A stretch of 64,000 nucleotides of DNA from Yinghuangia seranimata (GCF_029953285.1 NZ_JASAOI010000010.1:343064-407063); one strand, 5' to 3'; counted from the first letter of the stretch, positions 1-9,465 are shown. Notes: generated by a model from the sequence alone, not told the origin. Numbers and translations are program-made.

Positions 1-358
1 GGTCGAGTTGGACGCGGAGCGCGCGCCGGTAGTCGCGGACGACGGGCCCGCCGCGCCGCCAGCCGGCGACGAGGCCGGTCAGGACGGCGCCTGCGACGAG
101 GAGTTGGGCCGGCAGCGGTACGTGCACGAGGGCGATGTCGGGGTTGATCCCGACGGCGCGCGCGGGCGCGGTCCACAGGTCTGGCGTGAAGACGGGCACG
201 GCGAGGGCGAGCGAGGCCAGCGCTCCGGCTGCTGCCGCGCGCCATCCCTGTTGGACGAGGCGTGGGTTGAATCCGGACGCTTCGGCATGGTCGAGGACGA
301 ACGGGGCCGTGGCGAGGATCGCCGCCGCGAACAGCGTCAGCACGAACCCGTGCACCAC
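1..358 (-). CDS. Membrane protein, 3' part cut by window edge
   Basis: Only the first ~119 codons are in the window; the gene runs leftward off position 1. The start is one of two consecutive GTG codons at 358 or 355; an in-frame TAG lies about 20 codons upstream and there is no ATG between. The protein opens with a hydrophobic helix (about residues 3-20, FVLTLFAAAILATAPFVLD), has a second around residues 41-58, and a third around 85-98 followed by a cationic WRRGG turn, so it is a polytopic membrane protein. I do not recognise the family. Coding is supported by the third-position G/C pattern in this frame. No ribosome-binding site is obvious, so the exact start is uncertain. Confidence 0.55.
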   Translation of the reverse strand, partial: MVHGFVLTLFAAAILATAPFVLDHAEASGFNPRLVQQGWRAAAAGALASLALAVPVFTPDLWTAPARAVGINPDIALVHVPLPAQLLVAGAVLTGLVAGWRRGGPVVRDYRRALRVQLD

Positions 359-722
359 CCGACTGCCGCCTTCCGGACTGGGCGCCGATCCCCCGTGCGC
401 ACTGTTCTACCAATACGAACGCGCCAAGCCCAGGGTTCCGGGTCAGGACACGCGACCGGGTGAATCACACGGGAGGGTGAAGGGGTCCGGCGGGTGGGTG
501 TCGTCGTCGGACCGGGCAGGGGTGGGCGCGCCGCGTTCTCGGCTCGGCAGGCAGGGTCGGGGGACGGCAACGCGAACTGTGGGACAGCCGGGCGGGTCGC
601 GGCGTTGTCGGCTCGGGGCGGGACCGGGGCGCGGCGAGTCGGGCTGTGGGTGGTGGGTCGTGGGGTCGGTCGCCGCCCGCGCACGGCAGGCAGCGGCAGG
701 CGGCAGGCGCCAAGGTCTCGCG
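359..722. other. Intergenic, no gene seen
   Basis: This stretch separates the start of the left-edge membrane protein from the stop of idi. It is G-rich on the plus strand. The open frames here are arginine- and proline-rich and have neither a ribosome-binding site nor recognisable protein character. I see no clear hairpin with a U-tract and no strong promoter hexamers. It may hold the promoter of the leftward membrane protein. Confidence 0.4.
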
Positions 723-1292
723 TCAGCGTTCTTGGGCGAGTTCCTCGAGCGCTGCCCGGGCGGTGCCGAGGACGGCGCCGAGCCAGGCGCTGTGCGTGCG
801 TTCGGCGAGCCAGGCGTCGAGTTCGCCGAGGGGCACGTAGGCGACCTCGCCGACCTCGTCGGGGTTGAGGGCGAGGGCGCTGCCGACGCGTCCGACGAAG
901 AGGTGGTTGTACTCCTTCTCCACCAGGCCGGACACGTCGTCGGTGACGTCGTAGGTGACCTGGCCGGCGGGCCGCAACACGGAGGGCTTGACGCCGAGTT
1001 CCTCGCCGACGCGGCGGGCGACGGCGTCGGCGGGGGGTTCGCCGGGGTAGGGGTGGCTGCAGCAGGTGTTGGACCACACGCCGGGCGAGTGGTACTTGGT
1101 GAGGGCGCGGCGCTGCATGAGGACGCTGCCCGCGTCCGGCCCGTCGGCTTCTCCGAGGAGGAACACGGAGAAGGCGCGGTGGAGTTGGCCGGGCGGCTGG
1201 TGTGCCGCGAGTTTCTCGGCGACGCCGATCGTGTTGCCGTCGGCGTCGACGAGCTCGACCATCACCACGTCGGGGGACGCTGCCTGCGTCAT
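723..1292 (-). CDS. idi: Isopentenyl-diphosphate delta-isomerase, type 1
   Basis: Interconverts isopentenyl and dimethylallyl diphosphate, supplying isoprenoid precursors in the cytoplasm. The 189-aa protein has the Nudix-like type 1 fold. The active-site cysteine motif is SNTCCSHP (Cys77/78), preceded by TKYHSPGVW, and the catalytic/metal-binding glutamate motif is EKEYNHLF (about 125-132). Length matches the family (about 180-200 aa). The ATG at 1292 is preferred over the in-frame ATG at 1313 because GGGAG lies seven bases upstream of it. The gene stands alone, transcribed away from the amidohydrolase at 1529. No other isoprenoid gene is nearby, so it looks like a housekeeping copy. Confidence 0.95.
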   Translation of the reverse strand: MTQAASPDVVMVELVDADGNTIGVAEKLAAHQPPGQLHRAFSVFLLGEADGPDAGSVLMQRRALTKYHSPGVWSNTCCSHPYPGEPPADAVARRVGEELGVKPSVLRPAGQVTYDVTDDVSGLVEKEYNHLFVGRVGSALALNPDEVGEVAYVPLGELDAWLAERTHSAWLGAVLGTARAALEELAQER

Positions 1293-1528
1293 GTGTTCTC
1301 CCTGCCGTCCCACTACGGTGCGTACTCCTCTCGAAACCCTACCGGCCTGGGTGTCGTGCCGTGGGGATTAACCGCGGGGTGCGGCCTGTGCTTCCCGGCG
1401 CGCGGGAGCGCGATCGGGGGCGTGATCGGGGGCTGGTTTCCGTCGACTTCGCGCGGGTGTCCTGCTTCACTGCGACCAGCGGTTAATGAGGTTTCATCAG
1501 AACAGCACTCGGAGTGGCGGGAGGGCCC

Positions 1529-3250
<1,722 letters not shown>

Positions 3251-3349
3251 CACGTCGCCGCGCCGTGGCGCCGCGGCCGCACGGCTGAAAACAGCGTTCA
3301 CAGGCCGCGGGGTCCGGCTCCCCTTCACGAGGGACCGGCTCGGCACGGA

Positions 3350-3398
3350 CCAGGGCCCCGGCTCCCGCCGAACGAAACGGCGGGGGCCGGGGCCCTGG
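3350..3398. terminator. Bidirectional hairpin terminator
   Basis: A 20-bp inverted repeat (3350-3369 with 3379-3398, one G:T-type mismatch, 9-nt loop). It lies between the 3' ends of the amidohydrolase (plus) and the chaplin (minus), so it can terminate both. There is no long U-tract, as is usual in actinomycetes. Confidence 0.8.
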
Positions 3399-3417
3399 TG
3401 CTGCGGCTACGCGCGGA

Positions 3418-3990
3418 TCAGACCTGCACCTCGTCAGCCGTCTCGTGCAGGACGGTGACCTCGGGGCAGTCGCAGTCCTCCTCGTGGCCCTTCCACTTGT
3501 CCTCGTGGCCCTGCCACTTGTCGTCGTGGTCCTTGGGGGCGCACGCCGGCGGCTCGTGGTGCGGCGGGGTGACGGGCGGCTCGTGGTGCGGCGGCTTCAC
3601 CGGCGGCTTCTCGTCGTGCGGGGGGCACGCCGGCGGCTCGTGGTGCGGCGGCTTCACCGGGGGCTTCTCGTCCGGGGGGCACGCCGGCGGGTTGTGGTGC
3701 GGCGGCTCGTGGTGCGGCGGGGTCATCGGCGGCGGCGGCTTCATCGGGCCCTCGGCGTTCACGCAGGTGTTGCCGAAGGTCGGGTTGAGCGCAGCGATGA
3801 CGTTGACGCTGTTGCCGCACAGGTTCACCGGAATGTGCACCGGAACCTGAACGAGGTTGCCGGACAGAACACCCGGAGAGTCCACGGCCGCGCCGTCCGC
3901 GGAGGACGAGGCGTACGCCTGACCGCCCATGGCGAAGACGCTGCCGACCATGGCAGCCGTCACCACGGTCTTCTTGGCGAACTGGTTCAC
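3418..3990 (-). CDS. Chaplin with His/Pro/Cys-rich repeat tail
   Basis: A secreted surface protein of about 190 aa. It has a Sec signal peptide (KKTVVTAAMVGSVFAMGG, cleavage near AYA|SS). One chaplin domain (about residues 35-77) runs from SPGVLSGNLVQVPVHIPVN to NPTFGNTCVNA, with the two conserved cysteines (LCGN and NTCV). Chaplins are amphipathic proteins that self-assemble on aerial hyphae and spores. The second half is a repeat of PPHHEPP / ACPPDEKPPVKPP units carrying HH pairs and cysteines, ending in DHDDKWQGHEDKWKGHEEDCDCPE. There is no LPxTG sorting motif or membrane anchor, so it is not a classical long chaplin. GTG 3990 is chosen because GGGAAG lies seven bases upstream; ATG 4005 is an alternative. 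Confidence 0.85.
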   Translation of the reverse strand: MNQFAKKTVVTAAMVGSVFAMGGQAYASSSADGAAVDSPGVLSGNLVQVPVHIPVNLCGNSVNVIAALNPTFGNTCVNAEGPMKPPPPMTPPHHEPPHHNPPACPPDEKPPVKPPHHEPPACPPHDEKPPVKPPHHEPPVTPPHHEPPACAPKDHDDKWQGHEDKWKGHEEDCDCPEVTVLHETADEVQV

Positions 3991-4014
3991 TTGAGAGCTT
4001 CCCATCGTTCGAAT

Positions 4015-4040
4015 GACGGTGGAACCGCAGTTCCACTGTC
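4015..4040. promoter_or_regulatory. Inverted repeat in chaplin leader
   Basis: An 11-bp inverted repeat (GACGGTGGAAC at 4015-4025, 4-nt loop, GTTCCACTGTC at 4030-4040, 10 of 11 paired). It lies about 25-50 bases upstream of the chaplin start, so it could be an mRNA hairpin in the leader or a dyad operator. Confidence 0.45.
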
Positions 4041-4178
4041 ATCAACGCGGGACCCCCCGCCGGGGCAACGGGACGATCACCAATTCGCCCGGATGCCGGA
4101 ATACCCCGGGCACCGGCGAACCATGACGACCCGTCAGGTGTTCGACGCGGTGTCGGGGCCTTCGAACGGGCAACCCGT

Positions 4179-4478
4179 TCAGGCGCGTGCGGCCTCGTGG
4201 TGGTGGATGACCTCGGCGATCAGGAAGTTCAGGAACTTCTCGGCGAAGTCCGGGTCGAGCTTGGCGCTGGTGGCCAGCGCGCGCAGCCGCCGGATCTGCA
4301 CCGCCTCGCGGCCCGGGTCGGCGGGCGGCAGGTCGTGCGTCGCCTTGAGGACGCCGACCCGCTTGGTGCACTTGAACCGCTCCGCGAGCAGGTGGACCAG
4401 TGCGGCGTCGATGTTGTCGATGCTGTCCCGCAGATCCTGGAGCTCGGCGGGGATCTCTGGAGTGGTTCGGTCGGCCAT
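4179..4478 (-). CDS. Chorismate mutase, AroQ class
   Basis: Converts chorismate to prephenate for phenylalanine and tyrosine synthesis. The 99-aa all-helical protein has the AroQ core: ELQDLRDSIDNIDAALVHLLAERFKCTKRVGVLKA (first long helix with the active-site Arg and Lys) and DPGREAVQIRRLRALA. The end, DPDFAEKFLNFLIAEVIHHHE, is typical of the short actinobacterial enzymes. No secretion signal is present, so this is the cytosolic form. ATG 4478 starts right before the conserved region; the Shine-Dalgarno sequence is weak. A longer in-frame GTG start a few codons upstream (VWRD) cannot be excluded. Confidence 0.92.
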   Translation of the reverse strand: MADRTTPEIPAELQDLRDSIDNIDAALVHLLAERFKCTKRVGVLKATHDLPPADPGREAVQIRRLRALATSAKLDPDFAEKFLNFLIAEVIHHHEAARA

Positions 4479-4669
4479 GTCGCGCCACACTACCGGTGAG
4501 GTGTCGCCCGCGGCCCTTCGGGGAATCTGAAGGTACGGCCGTCGTGGACGACGGCGCTCGCGCACGGCGGTCCGCCCCGGGTGGTGCCGCCGGCCGCGCG
4601 GCCGCGCCGCCCATCCGTTCGCGAGCCCGGTCGGCACGCATGCGACGAAGGCATGAGGGGGCGATCGGC

Positions 4670-5164
4670 ATGGATGACGTCCGCCTGACACCCGCCGAAC
4701 GGCGGGCGCTCGAACAGATCGAGGGCGAGCTGCGCAAGGACCGGGACCTGGACCGGGCGCTGCGCCGCATGCGCGCTCCCCGGCCGAGCCGCAAGGCGCT
4801 GCGCCGCCGCGCGATCGACCCGCCTGCCGGGACCGCGGACGGCGGTGTCCCCGGGGAGGCGGACGCGGCGGCCGGGGAACGCGCCGCGCACGGGCACCCC
4901 GTCGACCGCGGCGCGGAGCGCCCCGCCGCAGACCCCTCAGACCACTCCGACGAGCGCGTGTCGGGCCGTGCCGTGGACCACACCGGGGACCGGCGCCGCA
5001 TATGGGCGCTCGCCGTCGTCCTGACCGTGGTGTTCTCCGCCCTGCTGACCGCGGGCACGATGTACTTCGTCGCCGTCGCCCTCGTCCTGGCGACGCTCGC
5101 GACGACCGCCGCCGCCGTGTGGATATGCGTCGGCTTCTACCTGCGCCGGCCCGGTACCGGCTGA
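4670..5164 (+). CDS. DUF3040-type small membrane protein
   Basis: A 164-aa protein of unknown function. The N-terminal part LTPAERRALEQIEGELRKDRDLDRALRRM matches the conserved head of DUF3040 proteins (LSxxERRxLExIExxLxxxDPxLAxxL). A charged, low-complexity linker follows (residues ~45-105). Two transmembrane segments (about 109-130 and 132-153) come next, with a short basic tail. Actinobacterial DUF3040 proteins are common, small and inner-membrane. The start is ATG 4670 with GAGGGGG eight bases upstream. It converges on the MrpF-like gene with only 26 bases between the stops. Confidence 0.75.
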   Translation: MDDVRLTPAERRALEQIEGELRKDRDLDRALRRMRAPRPSRKALRRRAIDPPAGTADGGVPGEADAAAGERAAHGHPVDRGAERPAADPSDHSDERVSGRAVDHTGDRRRIWALAVVLTVVFSALLTAGTMYFVAVALVLATLATTAAAVWICVGFYLRRPGTG

Positions 5165-5190
5165 CCCTCCCCCGGCGTACGCGGGCCCGC

Positions 5191-5469
5191 TCAGCGCGCG
5201 TGCCGCCCGCGGCCGGGACCCAGACCCCGGCCGCGCACCGCCACCAGGATGGTGACGAGCGGCCCGAGCGCCCCTATGACCAGTGCCGCGTCCAGCGCGG
5301 CGAGCCGGCCCTGTCCGATCGACAGCAGGACGAGGGACAGGCACACCACGATCGCCGCGAGGACGCACGAGGTCATCCGGTCCTGCCGCGGCCCGCGGAG
5401 GAAGGCCCACGCACACGCGGACAGCCCCGCGACGGCAGTGACCAGCGCGGCGATCGAAGTGGTGTTCAT
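5191..5469 (-). CDS. MrpF-like small membrane protein
   Basis: A 92-aa protein with three predicted membrane helices. The pattern resembles subunit F of Mrp/Mnh multicomponent Na+/H+ antiporters: a first helix, then LRGPRQDRM, a second helix with VVCLSLVLLSIGQ, and LDAALVIGALGPLVTILVAV as the third. In Mrp systems this subunit sits beside MrpE and MrpG. None of those partners is in the window, so it would be an orphan or a member of a wider unnamed family. ATG 5469 has a GGAGG ribosome-binding site. The assignment rests on motif spacing only and is tentative. Confidence 0.5.
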   Translation of the reverse strand: MNTTSIAALVTAVAGLSACAWAFLRGPRQDRMTSCVLAAIVVCLSLVLLSIGQGRLAALDAALVIGALGPLVTILVAVRGRGLGPGRGRHAR

Positions 5470-5592
5470 CGCGGGAACCTCCGCATCCTCGCCCCGGCCC
5501 GCGATCGGTCCGGAATCCGAGTGTTACCCGGATTGACCGCAATGATGCCGCAGGCCGGCCGCGGATGGCGGCGGGCAGGCCGGTGGGCCGGG

Positions 5593-6534
5593 TCACTCGG
5601 TAGACGGATGTCTCCCGGCGCCGCCGACGGCCTGGGCGATGCGCGCGCAGCCCTTCAGCAGCCGCCGTCCGGCGCGTTCGATCTCGCGGGCCGTCATCTC
5701 GCGGTGCGGCTGCACGGACAGGTTCATCTGCGTCGCGCCGTCCGGGCCGAACACCGGCGCGCTCATCGCGCTCACCGGGAACCGGCCTGATCCGTCCAGG
5801 TCGCCGGGCAGGTACTCGGCCTGACGCAGCTCGGCCAGCAGCGCCGCGACCATCGGCTGCAGGCCTTCGGCGAGGGGGTCGTCGCTGAGCTCGGCGAGCG
5901 CGTGGCGCAGGCGTACGCCGGCGGTCGTCAGGCGCTCGACGCTGTAGCCGCGCCCGCGGATCGCGGCCAGGGCCGCCAGCAGCGGGTCGCGCGGGGCCGT
6001 GCTGTCGGTGCGGGCCGCCCAGTCGTCGATGACGGCGTCGTCGGCCCAGGCCACGAAGACCGCGCCGAACGGCGGGGCGAGCGGGATGCGCCGGCCGATC
6101 CGTACCGCGCCCGGGTCGGGGCCGGGGCCTCCGGCGTGCGCGACGACCACCAGGTGGCCCTCGCTGCGGACCGCCGCGGTGGCGACCATGCCGAGCTCGT
6201 CGGCGAGCGCGCCCGCCTCGGCCTGCGCGAGGTGCACGGCGGGGTACGACGCCTCGGCGGCCCGCCCGGCGGCGACGAGCGCGGGCCCGAGCGTGAAGGT
6301 CTTGTCGGCGGGGTTGCGGATCAGGTAGTCGGCGTTGGCCAGGCTGGAGGTGACGGCGTGGCAGGTCGCCTTGCTCATGCCGAGCGCCCGCGCGATGTCG
6401 CTGAGGCTGAACGCCTGCGCGGGCCGGCTCGCGAGGAGCTCCAGGACACCGACGACCCGGTCGGTCGGCGGCGAGGGGCTCGCGCCGCCGCCCGGGAACG
6501 CCGTGTCGGTTTCGCCGCCGTCGACCGCTGTCAT
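5593..6534 (-). CDS. IclR-family transcriptional regulator
   Basis: A DNA-binding regulator of 313 aa. The N-terminal winged helix is seen in RVVGVLELLASRPAQAFSLSDIARALGMSKATCHAVTSSL (about residues 26-65), with the recognition helix around SKATCHAVTSSL. The C-terminal IclR effector domain follows, for example IGRRIPLAPPFGAVFVAW and RGYSVERLT. It is longer than the usual ~250 aa because of an unstructured N-terminal extension and a longer effector domain. ATG 6534 follows a GGGGACGGG stretch. Its start faces the copper-type promoter at 6643, but the target genes are not clear from context. IclR proteins usually control catabolic operons. Confidence 0.88.
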   Translation of the reverse strand: MTAVDGGETDTAFPGGGASPSPPTDRVVGVLELLASRPAQAFSLSDIARALGMSKATCHAVTSSLANADYLIRNPADKTFTLGPALVAAGRAAEASYPAVHLAQAEAGALADELGMVATAAVRSEGHLVVVAHAGGPGPDPGAVRIGRRIPLAPPFGAVFVAWADDAVIDDWAARTDSTAPRDPLLAALAAIRGRGYSVERLTTAGVRLRHALAELSDDPLAEGLQPMVAALLAELRQAEYLPGDLDGSGRFPVSAMSAPVFGPDGATQMNLSVQPHREMTAREIERAGRRLLKGCARIAQAVGGAGRHPSTE

Positions 6535-6642
6535 GCCGCCCGTCCCCACCGTTCCGCCGTGGCCTGTCCCGCACCCCGGCGGGCCCGGCACACGGTACCA
6601 AGCCGGGGCAAGGACACTCCGCGCGAAACCCCCGGGGGGTAC

Positions 6643-6671
6643 TTGACGATCTTGGTCGACGGCGCTATCTT
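6643..6671 (+). promoter_or_regulatory. Sigma-70-type promoter for the DUF4396 gene
   Basis: The -35 box TTGACG (6643-6648) and -10 box TATCTT (6666-6671) are separated by exactly 17 bases. This is a near-consensus housekeeping promoter, uncommon in such GC-rich DNA. A palindromic operator follows at once. Confidence 0.75.
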
Positions 6672-6684
6672 CAATGCCGACGGA

Positions 6685-6703
6685 GATACCCCCCAGGGGT
6701 ATC
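6685..6703 (+). promoter_or_regulatory. CsoR-type palindromic operator
   Basis: GATACCCC-CCA-GGGGTATC, a perfect 8-bp dyad. It matches the TACCCC...GGGGTA pattern of CsoR-family copper repressors. It sits 13 bases after the -10 box and upstream of the gene at 6740, so a bound repressor would block transcription start or early elongation. No csoR gene is in the window. Confidence 0.7.
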
Positions 6704-6739
6704 GGGCGGACCGGCGCGGAAAGACCAAGGGGCGGGACC

Positions 6740-7612
6740 ATGAGCGACACGACGCAGCGCACGCAGCACGGCAACCGGCACGACGGGCACGACCACGACC
6801 ACGGCGCGCACGACCACGGGAACCACGACCACGCGGCGCACGCCGGGCACGGCGACCACGCCGGGCACGCGGGCCATGAGGCGCACGACGCCCACGCAGG
6901 GCACCACGAACACACGACCCACGCGGAACATTCCGAACACGCGGGGCATGGTGACCACGACGCGCACGCGAGACACGGCGAGCACCACGCGGGGCACGGG
7001 GACCACGCCGACCACGTGGCGCACGCGGGGCATGCCGGACGCGACCACTCGACGCACGGCGAGCACTCCGAGCACGCCGCGCACAGCGCGCACGCGGGGC
7101 ACGACCACGCCGCGCACGCGGCGCACGCCGACCACAGCGCGCACGCGGGGCACGGCGACCACCACGGCCACCACGGCCCCGCCACCTGGAAGATGGCCGC
7201 GCTCGCGACGCTGCACTGCCTCACCGGCTGCGCCATCGGCGAGGTCCTCGGCCTGGTGATCGGCACCGGAGCGGGCATGGGCAACGGCAGCACCATCGTG
7301 CTGTCGATCGTGCTGGCGTTCGTCTTCGGCTACGGCCTGACCCTGTGGGGCATCCGCGGCGCGGGCCTCGGGCTCGGCGGCATGGTCAAGATCGCGCTGG
7401 CCGCCGACACGGTCTCGATCGTCGTCATGGAGATCATCGACAACGGCTTCATGATGTTCTACCCGGGCGCGATGGACGCGGGCCTCGGCGACGCGCTGTT
7501 CTGGGGCTCGCTGGTGGCGGCGCTGATCCTGGCGTTCCTGGTGACGACGCCGGTCAACAAGGCGCTGATCTCGGCGGGCAAGGGCCACGCGGTCGTGCAC
7601 GGCATGCACTGA
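6740..7612 (+). CDS. Histidine-rich DUF4396 membrane protein, probably metal handling
   Basis: A 290-aa protein in two parts. Residues 1-~148 are extraordinarily His-rich (about 50 histidines, mostly in AHxGH, GDH and DHxxH steps) with almost no hydrophobic residues. Residues ~150-290 form a DUF4396 domain of four membrane helices, starting WKMAALATLHCLTGCAIGE and including KIALAADTVSIVVMEIIDNGFMMFYPGAM and VTTPVNKALISAGKG. DUF4396 proteins are often found near copper genes. The His-rich arm and the CsoR-type operator upstream support copper (or nickel/zinc) sequestration or transport at the membrane. ATG 6740 is preceded by GGGGCGGG. Function is inferred from context. Confidence 0.75.
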   Translation: MSDTTQRTQHGNRHDGHDHDHGAHDHGNHDHAAHAGHGDHAGHAGHEAHDAHAGHHEHTTHAEHSEHAGHGDHDAHARHGEHHAGHGDHADHVAHAGHAGRDHSTHGEHSEHAAHSAHAGHDHAAHAAHADHSAHAGHGDHHGHHGPATWKMAALATLHCLTGCAIGEVLGLVIGTGAGMGNGSTIVLSIVLAFVFGYGLTLWGIRGAGLGLGGMVKIALAADTVSIVVMEIIDNGFMMFYPGAMDAGLGDALFWGSLVAALILAFLVTTPVNKALISAGKGHAVVHGMH

Positions 7613-7627
7613 CCCACCGCACGCACG

Positions 7628-7736
7628 ACGGCCGGGGGGGGGCCCCCCCCCCGGGGCCCCCCCCCCCGGGGGGGGGGCGCCCCCCCCCCCCCCCCCGGCG
7701 GGGGGGGCACCCACCCCCGGGCCCCGCCCCGGCCGT
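7628..7736. terminator. Terminator hairpin with suspect G/C homopolymers
   Basis: The outer arms ACGGCCGGGG (7628-7637) and CCCCGGCCGT (7727-7736) are perfectly complementary. They lie between the convergent 3' ends of the DUF4396 and zinc-ribbon genes, so they mark a terminator. The ~90 bases between them are almost only G and C runs, unlike any natural loop. The interior is probably a base-calling or assembly artefact. Confidence 0.6.
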
Positions 7737-7775
7737 TTCGCGTCCCGCATCCCGCGTCCCGCGTCGTGCGCCGGA

Positions 7776-9362
7776 TCAGCCCGGGTCGGTCCGGACGTTC
7801 ACGTTGACCGGCACGTCCTGCCGCATCGTGAAGGAGCACGGCGCGTGCGTGTTGATCTCGGTGGTGCAGCCGGGCACGCCCCACGTGTACACGTAGTCCC
7901 TGGCACGCAGGGTGACGCTGCTCCCGTCCTTGACGGTGTAGGGGCAGTTCGCGTTGGGCCCGTTGCACGTCGCCTGCGGGACGCCGTCGACGGTGACCGT
8001 GATCGCGGTGCCGGCCCACGAGCCCGCCGCGAGGTGGACGCCCAGCTGCCAGGTCCTGACCGGAGGCGGAGGGGCGGGAGGCGGCGGCGGCGCCTTGCCG
8101 GTTCCGCCGAACGTCGGCTCCTGGTTCTGCGGCTGCACCTGTACGGGCGCCGGGACCAGGGTGACCTGGCCGCCGGCCGGGCCGGCCTGTGCGGCGGGCG
8201 ACCGGGTCGGGTTCCGGGCGACGGGTGCCTGGCCGGGGGGCGGCGACGCCTTGCCTCCGTTCGGGTCGGGCGCGCCGGCGCCGGGACGCCGCGCGTCCTG
8301 CGTCCCCTGCGTCGCGCCGGGTGCCGGGTTACGCGTGGACGGCGTGCCGGGGTTCCGCGAACGGGTCGGTGTGGCCTGGCCCGGGCCGGTGTCGCCCGGT
8401 TCGGTCCCCGGGCCCTGCTTGTCGGCGGCGTCGTCATAGGTCCACGGGTCCTGGCTCGCCGCGGAGCCGCCGCGCTTGTCGGCGTCGGCGCGGTGCCGGG
8501 CGGCGCGTTCTTCGGAGACCGCGACGGCCGCGGCGATGATCCCGAGGACGACGAACACCGTGGCCGCCACCCGGCGCACCGCGCGGCCGCCGTTCCGCCG
8601 GCCCGGGCGGGTCCGGCGGACCGGGTGGGTCCGGCGCACCGGCTGGGCCGGGTGGACGGGGTGGGCCGGGTAGGGCCGGCCGACCGGGTGCCCCGGGTGG
8701 GCCTGCCCGTTCGGATGGGCCGATCGGGCCGGGTCGGCCTGCCGCGGGGCGTCGTCCTCGCGTTCCGGCTTCGCGGCGACGATGACGGTGAGTTCGCCCC
8801 GCGCGGCGGTCTCGGGGCGGGCGACGGAGACCGCGCCGAGCCGTACGAGGTGCCGTTCGACGAGGTGCGCCGTTTCGCGCGTCCGCCCCACGGCGGCGGC
8901 GCCGGGCAGGCCGAGGGTGTCGCCGAGCCCGAGCAGTGTGCCGACCGGGTCGGGGCGGCGCGGGACGGTGCACGTCACGTCCCACGCGCCGGTCTCGCCG
9001 GGAGCCAGGCGCAGCGGCGGCGCGGGGTCGCGCCCGCGCCGTCCGGCGGCCGACACGGCGACCTGGACCTCGGCGTCGGGGGCGGTGAACTCCTCGGGGA
9101 CGACCGGCCGGTACTCGTCGGTGTGCCGTCCGGCGTTGCGCACCATCAGCGGCACGGTGACGGAACGGCCTTCGCGGGTGAGGACCTCGCGGCGCGCGAA
9201 CCATGCCTGTACGCCGTGTTCGACGTGGGTGGGGAGGCTGTCGGTGCGGGCTCCGCAGGTCTCGCCCCGGCACCACAGGTGTTCTCCGGGGCCCGCGGCG
9301 GTGTGTGGTTCTAAGGCGGGCTCCGCTTCGGCGCCGGCCCCGCAGATCGGACATCGAGCCAT
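7776..9362 (-). CDS. Zinc-ribbon, single-pass membrane protein with Pro-rich linker
   Basis: A 528-aa protein of unknown function. It begins with a zinc ribbon (CPICGAG near the start, then CRGETCGA around residue 30). A domain of about 160 residues with a beta-sandwich look follows (SVTVPLMVRNAGRHTDEYRPVVPE, PPLRLAPGETGAWDVTCTVP). This resembles ligand-binding domains in actinobacterial zinc-ribbon surface proteins. A basic linker and a single membrane helix (ATVFVVLGIIAAAVAVS) come next. A long Pro/Thr/Gly linker and a C-terminal ~90-aa domain with four cysteines (TCNGPNANC, GCTTEINTHAPC) end the protein. By the positive-inside rule the ribbon is cytoplasmic and the Cys domain outside. ATG 9362 has a GGAAGGGGG site. 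Confidence 0.7.
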   Translation of the reverse strand: MARCPICGAGAEAEPALEPHTAAGPGEHLWCRGETCGARTDSLPTHVEHGVQAWFARREVLTREGRSVTVPLMVRNAGRHTDEYRPVVPEEFTAPDAEVQVAVSAAGRRGRDPAPPLRLAPGETGAWDVTCTVPRRPDPVGTLLGLGDTLGLPGAAAVGRTRETAHLVERHLVRLGAVSVARPETAARGELTVIVAAKPEREDDAPRQADPARSAHPNGQAHPGHPVGRPYPAHPVHPAQPVRRTHPVRRTRPGRRNGGRAVRRVAATVFVVLGIIAAAVAVSEERAARHRADADKRGGSAASQDPWTYDDAADKQGPGTEPGDTGPGQATPTRSRNPGTPSTRNPAPGATQGTQDARRPGAGAPDPNGGKASPPPGQAPVARNPTRSPAAQAGPAGGQVTLVPAPVQVQPQNQEPTFGGTGKAPPPPPAPPPPVRTWQLGVHLAAGSWAGTAITVTVDGVPQATCNGPNANCPYTVKDGSSVTLRARDYVYTWGVPGCTTEINTHAPCSFTMRQDVPVNVNVRTDPG

Positions 9363-9465
9363 CGCCGCCCCCTTCCGGCGTGCGCGTGCTCTCCCGGGGC
9401 GGGTGTGCCCCACGGGTCCATCGTCGCGTGCCGGCGCCGTCGCGCGCTGCTGAACTTCCCTCGTT

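Noticed and set aside
3434..4045. An alternative leftward frame over the chaplin gene
   Set aside because: It lacks a signal peptide and chaplin motif; the chosen frame has both with conserved cysteines.
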